Counted from the first letter of the stretch, positions 37,460 through 47,132 are shown. The stretch: DNA of 64,000 bases from Saprospiraceae bacterium (GCA_016719855.1 JADJYH010000016.1:50016-114015); one strand, 5' to 3'. Numbers and translations are program-made. Notes: generated from the letters alone by a model not told the origin.

Positions 37460-38695
37460 ATGAGATTCATTGCCATCACAGCTTGTATGTTGCTTGCCTA
37501 CGCTACAACGAAGGCACAAATCGCTGCCAGTCAACTGCTGGCCACCGCTTGGGACGACCCCGCCATTCAGCGCCATCGGGAACAGCAGGCTTACCTCCAA
37601 AACACCGACTTCACCATGCCGCTGCTGCGCAAACTTGAACTGCGCACCGAAACCCGCGACCTCGACCCCAAACAGCAGGAATACGCCGTGCGTTTGAGCA
37701 CCAACGGCTTCGGCATGAGGCGGACGCAATCTGGCGTTTACAACTCCATGAAGGAACTCAACGAAACAGAGCGAGCGCTACTCGTGCAAGAGGAGCTGCT
37801 TGCACGCTACGAACTGTTGCTCGACCTGCATTTCGACCAGCGATCACTGGCGCTGCTCGAAGCCCAAAAGCAGGTTTTGATGGACAAGAAAACGGTGTTT
37901 GCTCAGCAGTTTTCGCTTGGACTGGAGCTTGACCTTGACGATTTTTTCAGGACTGAGGAAGACTTGCTGCAATTGGAACGAAAAATAAACGAAGTAACTG
38001 CCAAACGTCCTGGACGCCAATTTTTGACAGCACTTTTTACAGGCAAAACCGACAGCATTGCAACGGGCAACCTTATCAAACCCGCCGAACTGTTGGCCCT
38101 GGCCAACACCAACCTCGACGCCGTACTCCCGCCGTCGGTCAAGCGAGAACAGCTGCGGGCACAACTGGCCACGCTGGAGGAGGAGATGGAACGCATGGAG
38201 GGTCGCAACCTGCTGAACTACCTCCAGTTCCGGTACACCGGCAATGCCAATGACCTGCTCGAAGACCGTTTTTCGATAGGTGCCGGGGTCAATTTGCCCT
38301 GGCCAAACGGCTCGAAACTGCGAGAACAGGAACTACACCTCAAGTCCCTTGAAGCTCAGGCAGAAGCGGACAACGAGCACCAAGCTGTGCAACGTTCCGT
38401 TTCGATTTTGCTGAACGAGGTAGGTAGCTATTTCCAGCAGTATTTATTATTGGAAAGACAAATTGGCGAATTTAAGGAACTGTACAGCCCGCAGCGCCTA
38501 CATGCCGGTGGCCTTGAGAACCCGGAAACGCTGCTCCGGGTAGAAGAGAGCTTGCTAAAATTGCAACTGGAACAAGTCGAGGTTGAGAAAAATCTTTATC
38601 AAAGCTATGTCGGGCTGCTCAACGAAGCTGGCTTGCTCTCACAAGCTCCCGCCCGAAACTGGCTTTCGCCCGAAATGGAATTGATAGGCCGCTGA
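37460..38695 (+). CDS. TolC-like outer-membrane efflux protein
   Basis: 411 residues from ATG 37460, chosen because MRFIAITACMLLAYATTKAQ is a signal peptide; an ATG at 37433 adds nine residues before it. Long helical stretches rich in Leu, Glu and Gln ('ALLVQEELLARYELLLDLHF', 'LRAQLATLEEEMERMEGRN', 'LEQVEVEKNLYQSYVGLL') with a central strand segment ('DRFSIGAGVNLPWPNGS') fit the TolC fold: coiled-coil barrel plus outer-membrane strands. Sequence similarity to classic TolC is low. It is downstream of the HlyD-like gene by about 90 bases and probably forms the outer half of the same conduit. Confidence 0.6.
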   Translation: MRFIAITACMLLAYATTKAQIAASQLLATAWDDPAIQRHREQQAYLQNTDFTMPLLRKLELRTETRDLDPKQQEYAVRLSTNGFGMRRTQSGVYNSMKELNETERALLVQEELLARYELLLDLHFDQRSLALLEAQKQVLMDKKTVFAQQFSLGLELDLDDFFRTEEDLLQLERKINEVTAKRPGRQFLTALFTGKTDSIATGNLIKPAELLALANTNLDAVLPPSVKREQLRAQLATLEEEMERMEGRNLLNYLQFRYTGNANDLLEDRFSIGAGVNLPWPNGSKLREQELHLKSLEAQAEADNEHQAVQRSVSILLNEVGSYFQQYLLLERQIGEFKELYSPQRLHAGGLENPETLLRVEESLLKLQLEQVEVEKNLYQSYVGLLNEAGLLSQAPARNWLSPEMELIGR

Positions 38696-38781
38696 CAGTT
38701 CTCCCAGATTCTTGGCCTTGGTTGCCCACGTTTGACGAAGTTTGTTTTCCTTTGGAAAAATTTCACAAAAAACTTTGCTCA

Positions 38782-41342
38782 ATGCGTAAACTCCTACCCT
38801 CCGCAGGCCTGCTGGCCGCATTTTTTGCTTCGCAAACCCCCTCTCGGCGCAGGTCGTCGTCAACGAGTACTCGGCGGCCAACCTCGCCACCACCCTCGAC
38901 AACTACGACAAGCACGAAGATTGGCTGGAACTCTACAACCCCGACACCGTGGCCGCCGACATCAGCAACTACCAATTGAGTGACAATCCCAACAAGCCCG
39001 ACAAGTGGAAATTCCCGCAGGGTACGACCATCCCAGCGGGCGGCTACCTCGTCGTCTGGCTCTCCGGGCGCGACGAGGCGATGAACGGGTACATCCACAC
39101 CAATTTCAAGTTCACCCAAACCAAGAGCGAGCCAGAGACCATCGTTTTCAGCAATGCCAATGGGGTGGAGCTCGAAAACCGCAAAGTGAAAACGCTGCAA
39201 ATTGGCCAGTCCGCTGGCCGTAAAATAGATGGCGGCGACGACTGGGGCATCGCCAATATCACCACGCCCGGCGCTAGCAACAACACCATTTACTTTTACG
39301 AAGATTTTGTGGCAGACCCCGATTTTGACCTGGCAGCCGGGTTTTACCAAGATTCGGTGGTGGTCACTATCACTTGCGAAGACAGCACGGCCATCATCCG
39401 CTACACCACCAACGGCAACCTGCCCACTGTCAACTCGACCGTCTACACTGGGCCAATCACGCTGCACGAAACAAAAGTGTTGAAGGCCATTGCGTTCAGC
39501 AACGACCCCACGCTGTTCCCCAGTTTTTTGGAGTTCTCCACCTATTTCGTCAACGTTGACCACACACTGCCTGTCGTTTCGGCTTCCGGCACACAATTGC
39601 TCCAATTGGCTAACGGTAGCCAAAACCTCCGCCCGAAAGGCTCTTTTGAACTGTTTGGCTTGGATAAGACCCGCACCGCCAAGGTCACTGGCGAACTTAA
39701 CAGCCACGGGCAAGACTCGTGGGTAAACGACCAGCGCAGCATTGACTGGGTGAGCCGCGACGAAATGGGCGAAAACAACGCCATCGAAGAGCTGCTTTTT
39801 CCTGGCCTTAGCGGGCGCGACGAGTTCCAGCGGGTCATCCTGCGGGCGGCGGGCGACGACAACTACCCCGGTGGTAGCAACTACACAGAAAACGGCCAGC
39901 CCGTGAGCGCCCATGTGCGGGATGCCTACATCCACAACCTCGCTCTCAGGGGCGACATGCACCTGGACGTTCGCATGAGCTCAAAATGCATCGTCTATTT
40001 CAACGGTCAGTACTGGGGCGTTTACGACCTCCGTTCCCTCCCCGACGAACACGACCATACCGAATATGAGCACAACCAGGGCAAGTACGACCTGGAATTC
40101 CTGCTCACTTGGGGCAACACTTGGGCGCAGTACGACGCCAATGGCGAAGCCTTCCAGAATTGGGACAACCTCTACAATTTCGTGGAAAACAACGACATGG
40201 CCGACCCTGCCAACTATGCCTACGTGGAAAGCCAGCTTGAAGTGGCCAGCCTCTGCGACTATTTCATCGCCAACTCCTTCACCGTGGCCAGCGACTGGCT
40301 CAACTGGAACACTGGCTGGTGGCGGGGCCTCAACCCCGAGGGCGACCACCAGAAATGGGGCTATATCCTCTGGGACCTCGACGCCACTTTCGCCTACTAC
40401 ATCAACTACACGGGGATAGCGGATACCAGTGCCACGGCCCTGCCCTGCAACCCTGAAATCATTGACCTCACCAACTGGGGGGATCCCCAGCCGCAGCGGC
40501 ACATCAACCTCATCAACAAGCTGCAGGACAGCCCAAAGTTCCGGCAGTTCTACATCACCCGGCAGGCCGACCTGACGAAGACGGTGTTCAGTTGTGAAAA
40601 CATGCTGTCCTACCTCGACACCATCATTGCCACCATTTCACCTGAGATGCCCGCGCACATCGCCCGATGGGGAGGCACCGTGGATCAGTGGCTGGCCAAC
40701 GTGGAACGCTTGCGCTTTTTTGTCGAGCGGCGCTGCGCATCACTGGCAGGCGGCAGCGGCATCAACGACTGCTACCAAACCACTGGCCCCTATGACGTGG
40801 TGCTGCGAACAGACCCACCCAACGCTGGCGTCATTCAAGCCAACTCTCTGATTTACAACCAGTTGCCTGCCATCACACCGTTTTTCGGCGGCATCGAAAC
40901 GCTGCTGAAAGTCGTGGCCTACGACACCATTTACACCTTCAGCCATTGGGAGTCTTCGACCCACAGTTTCGCTGATTCCAGCCTTGCCGAAAACTACTTG
41001 AGCCTGACGCAACCTGATACCATCACTGCCATTTTCAACGCCCCACCCTCTGGCACCAGCGACCCGTTGGCAGGGCAGATGGAGGTGTCGGTTTTGCCCA
41101 CCGTTTTCACGAAGCAGTTCACCGTGAGCTACCATTTGGACGAGCCAGGGCTGGTGTCCATGCGCCTGATGGACGTGGCTGGCCGTGAAGCGGCTTCGCT
41201 GCTTTCGGGTAAAAAAATGGGCGCTGGCGACCACCTGTTCGGCTTTGATTCCGAGCAGAAGGGATTGGCTCCCGGCATTTATTTCCTCAATGTGAAAGTG
41301 GATGGAGCGCAGCGTACGCTGAAACTAATAAAGGGGGAGTGA
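38782..41342 (+). CDS. Secreted CotH-kinase/lamin-tail protein with T9SS tail (frameshifted)
   Basis: Merged locus of about 853 codons starting at ATG 38782. After a signal peptide (MRKLLPSAGLLAAFF...PLSAQ) comes a lamin-tail domain ('VVVNEYSAANLATTLDNY', 'AGGYLVVWLSGRDEAM'), a chitobiase C-terminal-like domain ('AIIRYTTNGNLPTVNSTVY'), a CotH kinase domain ('CIVYFNGQYWGVYDLRSLPD', 'WGYILWDLDATFAYYIN'), and a T9SS type A sorting domain at the end ('GLAPGIYFLNVKVDGAQRTL'). It is therefore a surface or secreted protein handled by PorV/PorU. CotH proteins phosphorylate proteins in Bacillus spore coats; the target here is unknown. The frame breaks in the T6 run 38821-38826, inside the signal peptide. 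Confidence 0.85.
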
Positions 41343-41383
41343 CGATTGACGATTGACGATTGGGCGGATTGACGATTGGGGAG
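41341..41383 (+). repeat. GATTGACGATT word repeat after the CotH gene
   Basis: GACGATTGACGATTGACGAT and GGATTGACGATTGGGG follow the stop codon directly: four copies of GACGATTG in 43 bases. The same word builds the arms of the 20.6-kb palindrome and occurs near 7.1 kb. Confidence 0.85.
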
Positions 41384-41477
41384 AAATCGCAAATTATGCC
41401 CAGACTCAAATTGCGGCTTTTTCAATCCATTCAGCCGCCAATCGCAATGCCTTCCAAAAAACCTACAAAATTCATCC

Positions 41478-42941
41478 ATGAGGGTTCTTGCGAATTGGAG
41501 TTGTTTACTATTGATGGTTTTGGCTTCAATCAAATGCCTTGCCCAGCCCTGCCGTGAAGTCATCGGCTACTACCCAAGCTGGAAGTTCTACGACCGCCAA
41601 CAACTCGTGAACCCCGCCACAATTGACTACTCGAAGTACACTATCCTCAACTACGCATTTTTCGAGCCGAAGCCCGACGGCAGCGTCGTGCCCTTCGACC
41701 CACGTACCGACAAGCGGCTGCTTTTGGGGGAAATAGACCCCGCAGCGCCCCCCGGCTATGCCAACCAAAAGGATTTTGGGCAGGCCGAGTGGCACGTGCC
41801 AGGCACTTCGCTGGTGGACAGGGCGCACGAGCAAGGCGTCAAGGTTTTCGTGAGCATCGGTGGCTGGACGCTATCGCAGCATTTTTCGGCCATTGCCGCC
41901 AGCGCCGAGAAGCGCCGCCGCTTCGCCCATTCCTGCGCCGACATGGTGCTCACCTACAACATTGATGGCATTGACCTCGACTGGGAGTACCCCGGCTACC
42001 GGGCACAAGGCGGCTCCCTCAACGATAGGCACTATTTTACGCTGCTGCTCCGTGAAATCCGGGACTCGCTCGATGCCCTGCAACCCTACGCCAACCGGCA
42101 GTTGTTCCTCACGTCGGCCTTCGGCTGCGCCCCCAGCCGCATGGCCGACATTGATTGGGAAGCAGTGGTGCCGCTGCTCGATTTTGTCAATATGATGACC
42201 TACGATTTTTACGGGCGGGACTTTTCGGTGACGAACCACAACGCCCCGCTGTACCCGCCAGCCAAAGGAATAGAGGGCTACGATACCCACAGCACCATTC
42301 ACTACCTCATGGAAAACTACGGAGTTCCGCCACAGAAAATCTGCATCGGCGTACCGTTTTACGGGCGGGCGCTGAAGACGAAGAGCACGCCCGGCCTGCA
42401 CGTCGGCTCGGCGCAGTCGGTGGATGCCCGGATGTTTCCGGAGGACGACGGCTCGCCCACTTTCTACAATATCCTCGCCCGACAGGGGCAGTTTTTTTAC
42501 AATTGGGACAGCATTTCTCAAGCACCATTTTTGCGAAGCAAAAGCTCAAACACGTTCGTAAGCTTCGACGACGAGCGTTCCGTGGCGAGCAAGGCCCGAT
42601 ACATCCTCGACCACGGACTGGCCGGTGCGATAGTCTGGGACATCACCGGAGACTGCGTGGAGAGCCGGGCGCAACGGGGCACCATCGAAAGCACCCCGCT
42701 GGCCGATGCACTGAAGGATGCGCTTTGCTTTGCCGAGCCAATTTTTGTGGAGACGGGCATGCCCATTTCCCTTGAGCGGCTGCCGACGCTGCCGCAGCGG
42801 GGCAAGTTCGTGCGGGGACAGCACCCTACACCGAGGGTGTTTGCAAAGCGAAATCTTACGAAAAAAGAAAAAAGAAAAATGCGGAAGCAAAAGCGCCACC
42901 GACACAGCACGGCAGGGCGGTATTTTGATGGGGGACATTGA
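41478..42941 (+). CDS. GH18 chitinase, secreted
   Basis: 487 residues from ATG 41478, signal peptide MRVLANWSCLLLMVLASIKCLAQ. One glycoside hydrolase family 18 TIM barrel: 'VIGYYPSWKFYD', 'VFVSIGGWTLSQHF', catalytic motif DGIDLDWE (41963-41986) with the acid Glu, 'MMTYDFYGRD', 'GVPFYGRALKTK', and 'GLAGAIVWDITGD'. It should cleave beta-1,4-GlcNAc in chitin by substrate assistance. There is no carbohydrate-binding module and no T9SS tail; the last 35 residues are a strongly basic, disordered tail ('KKEKRKMRKQKRHRHSTAG'). It follows the CotH gene on the same strand, separated by the word repeat. Confidence 0.93.
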   Translation: MRVLANWSCLLLMVLASIKCLAQPCREVIGYYPSWKFYDRQQLVNPATIDYSKYTILNYAFFEPKPDGSVVPFDPRTDKRLLLGEIDPAAPPGYANQKDFGQAEWHVPGTSLVDRAHEQGVKVFVSIGGWTLSQHFSAIAASAEKRRRFAHSCADMVLTYNIDGIDLDWEYPGYRAQGGSLNDRHYFTLLLREIRDSLDALQPYANRQLFLTSAFGCAPSRMADIDWEAVVPLLDFVNMMTYDFYGRDFSVTNHNAPLYPPAKGIEGYDTHSTIHYLMENYGVPPQKICIGVPFYGRALKTKSTPGLHVGSAQSVDARMFPEDDGSPTFYNILARQGQFFYNWDSISQAPFLRSKSSNTFVSFDDERSVASKARYILDHGLAGAIVWDITGDCVESRAQRGTIESTPLADALKDALCFAEPIFVETGMPISLERLPTLPQRGKFVRGQHPTPRVFAKRNLTKKEKRKMRKQKRHRHSTAGRYFDGGH

Positions 42942-42943
42942 TT

Positions 42944-43105
42944 CAATGGTTCGTGAAGGTTTCAAGTTTCAGGTTTCACGGGGGCTCTCGTCAATTGAAA
43001 ATGGCGTGCATTTTTAAAATGACTTTGTAGCAAATCAACCCCTTAAAAAATGGATGTAGCAGACTTTTCCCTGAAACTTGAAACCAAAAACCTCACGAAC
43101 CATTG
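42944..43105. repeat. Nested word palindrome after the chitinase gene
   Basis: Outer arms CAATGGTTCGTGA (42944-42956) and its complement (43093-43105); inner arms GGTTTCAAGTTTCAGG (42958-42973) and its complement (43070-43085). Both pairs are perfect. The words GGTTTCA and AGTTTCA repeat within the arms. The 96-base interior has no gene. Confidence 0.88.
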
Positions 43106-43194
43106 TGATTGCTAGTCGCCCGATTTCTTAACCTACATTATTTTTTCCCGCCTCAGCTCGCCCCCATCTTTGCACCAACAAAATCACTGAAATC

Positions 43195-44067
43195 ATGGAC
43201 CGCAAAGATTTTCTCAAAAAAGGACTGATGGGCACGGGCATTTTTGCCGCCAGTGCTGCCCTCGGCAATGTGGTGAAAAACGACATTGACGAACTCAAAC
43301 CCCTTGAAATCATTGGCTTCAACCATATTCCAAACACAAATTCCAATATCATGGCAAACAGCGTTTTGCACAAGGCGGAAACCCGTGGCAACGCCAACCA
43401 CGGCTGGCTGCAGAGCTACCATACTTTCAGCTTCGCAAATTACTACAACCCAGAGCGGATGCACTTCGGCGTGCTGCGGGTGCTCAACGACGACACCGTG
43501 CAGGGCGGTATGGGTTTCGGCACCCACCCGCACGACAACATGGAAATCATCTCCATCCCGCTCGAAGGCGACCTGGAGCACAAGGACAGCATGGGCAACA
43601 CCACCGTCATCCGCAACGGCGACGTGCAGGTGATGAGCGCAGGCACGGGCATCAAGCACAGCGAGTACAACAAGAATAAGGACAACCAGGTGAAATTTCT
43701 GCAAATCTGGGTGTTCCCGAACAAGCGCAACGTGACGCCTCGATACGACCAAATCACCCTCGACCCAGCGGACAGGAAGAACAAATTGCAGCAAATCCTC
43801 TCGCCCAACCCCGGCGATGCGGGCGTGTGGGTTCACCAAGATGCCTGGTTCCACCTCACGGACTTGGACAAGGGGAAAAACATCGAGTACAACATCAAAA
43901 AGGCGGGCAATGGTGTCTATGCCTTTGTGCTCAGCGGCGACGTGGCCATCAACGGTCAGGCGCTCAACCGCCGGGACGGGCTGGGCATCTGGGACACCGA
44001 CCTGCTTTCCATCGAGGCAAATTCGCACGCCGAATTGTTGCTGATGGAGGTGCCGATGAACGTTTAA
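43195..44067 (+). CDS. Pirin-family cupin with N-terminal export-like segment
   Basis: 290 residues. Pirin fold of two cupin domains. Metal ligands of the N-terminal domain are present in 'THPHDNMEIISIPLEGDLEHKD'-type motifs (H-x-H near residue 104) and 'SAGTGIKHSEYN' (His/Glu). Pirins are non-haem iron proteins; bacterial members act as quercetinases or regulators, and the role here is unknown. Unusually, residues 1-27 (MDRKDFLKKGLMGTGIFAAS) look like a weak Tat-type signal (R-K-D-F-L-K plus a hydrophobic stretch), so it may act in the periplasm. A weak -7 box, CATCTTTG, lies at 43165-43172. Confidence 0.88.
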   Translation: MDRKDFLKKGLMGTGIFAASAALGNVVKNDIDELKPLEIIGFNHIPNTNSNIMANSVLHKAETRGNANHGWLQSYHTFSFANYYNPERMHFGVLRVLNDDTVQGGMGFGTHPHDNMEIISIPLEGDLEHKDSMGNTTVIRNGDVQVMSAGTGIKHSEYNKNKDNQVKFLQIWVFPNKRNVTPRYDQITLDPADRKNKLQQILSPNPGDAGVWVHQDAWFHLTDLDKGKNIEYNIKKAGNGVYAFVLSGDVAINGQALNRRDGLGIWDTDLLSIEANSHAELLLMEVPMNV

Positions 44068-44157
44068 AAATCAGTCATTGGTCATTGGGTCATTCATCAT
44101 TTAATTATCCAATGTCCCAATAACAATTCAATAATTTAACAATCAAACAATAGAAAA
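44068..44157 (+). repeat. Word-repeat spacer pirin/YceI
   Basis: CATTGGTCATTGGGTCATTC followed by ATCCAATGTCCCAATAACAA: the word GGTCATT is reiterated and partly inverted (ATTGG against CCAAT). No gene in the 90-base gap. Confidence 0.6.
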
Positions 44158-44682
44158 ATGTCAAAGACAAAATGGGCGCTTGACCCAGCACATTCCGAAA
44201 TCCAATTTAAGGTCAAACACATGATGATTGCCACGGTGACGGGCAATTTCGACCGCTTCAACGTGAACGTCGAATCTGACAAGGACGACTTTTCTGATGC
44301 CGACATCCCCTTCTCGGCTGAACCAGCTTCCGTGAACACGGGCAGCGAGCAGCGGGACGGCCACCTCAAAAGCGCCGACTTCTTCGACTCGGAAACCTAC
44401 CCCGAAATGAAGTTCCAGGCTACGTCCTTTTCCCCTGCCGACAATGCATTGCAAGGCAACTTGACCATCAAGGAAATTACCAAGCCTGTAAAGTTGGACG
44501 TTGAATTCGGTGGCGTCGGCAAAGACCCCTGGGGCAATACCAAGGCGGGCTTTACCCTCTCCGGCAAAATCAACCGCAAGGACTGGGACCTGAACTGGAA
44601 CGCCGCACTGGAAACTGGTGGTGTGCTGGTAAGCGAGGACGTGAGGCTGTTGGGCGAGATTCAGTTGATGAAGGCTGCTTAA
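44158..44682 (+). CDS. YceI-family lipid-binding protein
   Basis: 174 residues, one YceI domain: an extended lipocalin-like barrel that binds polyisoprenoids. Visible signatures: 'WALDPAHSEIQFKVKHMMIATVTGNF', 'HLKSADFFDSETYPEMKF', 'GNLTIKEITKPVKLDVEFGG', 'DPWGNTKAGFTLSGKINRKDW'. There is no signal peptide, so this copy is probably cytoplasmic, as are many Bacteroidota YceI proteins found with pirins. The pair pirin-YceI in one direction fits a small oxidative-stress or quinone-related unit, but that is inference. Confidence 0.94.
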   Translation: MSKTKWALDPAHSEIQFKVKHMMIATVTGNFDRFNVNVESDKDDFSDADIPFSAEPASVNTGSEQRDGHLKSADFFDSETYPEMKFQATSFSPADNALQGNLTIKEITKPVKLDVEFGGVGKDPWGNTKAGFTLSGKINRKDWDLNWNAALETGGVLVSEDVRLLGEIQLMKAA

Positions 44683-44685
44683 GCA

Positions 44686-44724
44686 AGCAAAAAAAGCCCC
44701 GAAGGATTGCTCCTCCTGGGCTTT
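44686..44724 (-). terminator. Terminator of the tRNA transcript
   Basis: On the minus strand AAAGCCC (44724-44718) pairs with GGGCTTT (44699-44693), with inner GGA/TCC pairing, followed by a run of T. It lies just downstream of the tRNA gene. Confidence 0.7.
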
Positions 44725-44730
44725 GGTTTG

Positions 44731-44804
44731 TGGTCCCACCAGGGCTTGAACCTGAGACCCTCTGATTATGAGTCAGATGCTCTAACCAACTGAGCTATGG
44801 GACC
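44731..44804 (-). tRNA. tRNA with anticodon CAU (probably elongator tRNA-Met)
   Basis: 74 bases; complete cloverleaf on the minus strand: acceptor GGTCCCA/TGGGACC, D-stem GCTC/GAGC, anticodon stem TCTGA/TCAGA with loop CTCATAA (anticodon CAT), T-arm loop TTCAAGC. No encoded CCA. It is not an initiator: the acceptor begins with a G-C pair and the anticodon stem lacks the three G-C pairs. Elongator Met is most likely; the tRNA-Ile2 (lysidine) identity cannot be excluded by eye. trmB lies directly upstream in the same direction. Confidence 0.93.
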
Positions 44805-44871
44805 AAAATCGGCTTTGAGAATTTGTACTTCAAAGGATTACAATTGCTTAAAGCGGTGCAAAAGTAAGGAT

Positions 44872-45597
44872 TCAACTTTTCCCGTGCAACAAAAGTTCAA
44901 AATCATGCGCCAAGGTGAAACGAACGTACTTGATGGTACGGCCAATGGCCAAATGCTGCTTTTCGTAAAAGGTCTTGATTTCCAGCTCTGGCATGGGCAG
45001 CGGCTTGGCGTAGATGTCGTGGTCTTGGTAAACGATGTTCACATCTTTTTCCGCCTCCAACACTTCCAGGGTAAAGTCAAAAAGGGTGGGGTCGTCTGTT
45101 TTTAGCTGCGCAAAGCCGCCCGGCTTCAGGAATTTGCGGTAAATCTCCAGGAACATGGGCGAGGTGAGCCGCCGATTCGATTTGCTGTTGCGCAGGAACG
45201 GGTCGGGGAAGGTAATCCAGATTTCGTCCACTTCTTTTTCTTCAAAAAACAAGGCTATCTGCTCGATGCGGGTGCGCAGGAAGGCCACGTTGGTCAGGCC
45301 AAGTTCGAGCGCTGTCTTGGCGCCCCGCCAGATGCGGGCACCTTTGATGTCCACCCCGATGAAGTTGCGTTCCGGGAAGCGCTGTGCCAGCCCGATGGCG
45401 TAGTCGCCCTTGCCGCAGGCCAGTTCGAGCGTGATGGGGTTGTTGTTTTTGAAATGGCGTTCGGCCCAATGGCCCCGTAGCTCCACGGGCTGACCGTTCT
45501 CCCCAGCAAGCGAGGGGTTGCTGGCGTCGAAGTTTTCGTACACGTTCGGGAAGGTCAGCACCTCCGCAAATTTCATCAGTTTGTTCCGTTGGCTCAT
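44872..45597 (-). CDS. trmB: tRNA (guanine-N7-)-methyltransferase
   Basis: 241 residues. TrmB methylates G46 in the variable loop of tRNAs using S-adenosylmethionine. The Rossmann-fold SAM motif is 'LELACGKGDYAIGLAQRFP'; 'NFIGVDIKGARIWRGAKTAL' follows, and the TrmB signature is 'DEIWITFPDPFLRNSKSNRR'. It is located upstream of a tRNA gene on the same strand (67-base gap), which may be coincidence or co-transcription. Length and start (MSQRNKLMKFAEVL) are normal for the Bacteroidota type. Confidence 0.95.
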   Translation of the reverse strand: MSQRNKLMKFAEVLTFPNVYENFDASNPSLAGENGQPVELRGHWAERHFKNNNPITLELACGKGDYAIGLAQRFPERNFIGVDIKGARIWRGAKTALELGLTNVAFLRTRIEQIALFFEEKEVDEIWITFPDPFLRNSKSNRRLTSPMFLEIYRKFLKPGGFAQLKTDDPTLFDFTLEVLEAEKDVNIVYQDHDIYAKPLPMPELEIKTFYEKQHLAIGRTIKYVRFTLAHDFELLLHGKS

Positions 45598-45598
45598 T

Positions 45599-45690
45599 TA
45601 AGACTTTAGAAATTAGACTTTAGACCTTAGATGGGAACGTTGGCAGTCATTAGGCCCCCGTCTATTGTCTAAAGTCTTATGTCTATTGTC
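45599..45690. repeat. AGACTTTAGA word palindrome
   Basis: TAAGACTTTAGA (45599-45610) pairs with TCTAAAGTCTTA (45668-45679). AGACTTTAGA recurs at 45615-45624, and GTCTATTGTCT twice on the other side. It fills the gap between trmB and the next minus-strand gene. Confidence 0.8.
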
Positions 45691-45720
45691 TCCCAAAGGG
45701 CGCAAAAGTCGCAAATTATC

Positions 45721-47132
45721 TCACAATTTGTCGAGCTGTGCAAGCAGCCATTTTCGCTCGGTGAGCGGGTTGACGGCTTCGATTTCCTGTTTGAGCTTTT
45801 GGATTTGCTCCTTGTCGTAGTGCGCCACCTTGAGCATTTTCTTGGTGTACTGGATGATGTTTTTGTAGTTGTCCTTGTGGTAGCCCATTACTTTTTTGCG
45901 CTGGAGGTAGGTTTTCATGCTGCCGATGAGGGAGTCGAGGGCGTTGAACTCGTCGAGTTCGTAGTACATTTTCAGGAGCATGGTCTTGGCGACGAGCATG
46001 ATGAGGATGTCGTCGTAATCGAACCGGGCTATCAACTTCATTGCCTCGGAATAATTCTTTTTTTCAAAATAAAGATGTGCCATGTTGAACTGCACAAAGC
46101 TCTCTCGGTGCTTTTCATCCAGTAAAGCTGGTACTTTTTGATAAACGATTTTACCCAATCGTATTCCTTCAACTGTAGCCCAATAGCAACGATGTTCCGA
46201 AAGGTAAATCTGGACATTTCGTTGTTTTCCAAAAATATGTCCTTGGAAAGCCCTTGTTGATACAAATCAAAAGCCTCTCTCACATAGGAGAACGCACCAA
46301 GGTTCATTTTCCCAATACAGTAGTTGATTGCGAAAAGATAGATGCTCCTTATTTCAGGTAGTGGAAAAAAGTCGCCATGTAGCCTAATCTGTTCTTTCAG
46401 GCTCTTAAAATTGCCCTCGTTGTCACTTTCCGTATTTGCTTTATAGGTGAAATAATAAATGGCAATGGCCGGGTTTTCCAATAACTCCTTGTTGTTCTCC
46501 ACAAATTCAAGCACCGGACTCAACAACCCAAGATTGTAGTTTGTATTGAACACCTTTTGGTGCGACAACATAATGCAACCTACTTGCAACTTGTTGATAA
46601 TGAACGAAATATCGTTTGAGTCACTGACCTCTTGAAGGTTCAAGGGCACAGTTCTGCCCAAGCTGCTCAGGTGGTTGAATTGCTCGAATTGCAGCAAGTA
46701 TTCGTTCTCAAAATGCTGGTGGTTCCGGTGCGGTTGCTTCCGCAGGATATCCCACCCTGTCTCCATTGTTTTTTGGAAGAGTTTGGTCAATTTCCGTTGG
46801 CGGTACACCTTGGCCAAAATCGTCTGCGAGCGTACTTCGTCCTTCGCCAATTCGTTGTACACCAGAAAGTTTTCAACCACCCGCAGCAAGAAATGCATCA
46901 CTTGGCGCATTTCGGCGTCGCTGTACGTTTTACCGGGGTAAATGGCTTGAAATACCCGCTCTTTTTCAAGGTGCTTTTCCGAAAAAAGATGCTGGCCCGA
47001 TACGAGGTACTCGAACAAATCGGTCACGTCTTTGCGCAGGTTGTGGGCAGGTGAGCCGACCCATTTGCGCAATTCCTTGACCTCTTTTTTCTCCAAAACC
47101 CTAAAAATGCTGACGAGGTGACTTTTTTCCAT
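45721..47132 (-). CDS. Helical protein of unknown function (frameshifted)
   Basis: Merged locus of about 471 codons from the ATG at 47132 (MEKSHLVSIFRVLEKKEVKE). Almost entirely alpha-helical, with charged and aromatic residues spaced as in TPR-like or HEAT-like solenoids ('YCIGKMNLGAFSYVREAFDL', 'FNMAHLYFEKKNYSEAMKLI'). No signal peptide or membrane helix, so cytosolic. I do not recognise a named family or motif. The frame breaks near 46130-46131: one more C in the TACCAGC context reads 'FIKKYPALLDEKHRESFVQF' through. It is divergent from a T9SS cargo gene. Confidence 0.7.

Noticed and set aside
44731..44804. Initiator tRNA-fMet
   Set aside because: The first acceptor pair is G-C rather than mismatched, and the anticodon stem lacks the three consecutive G-C pairs.
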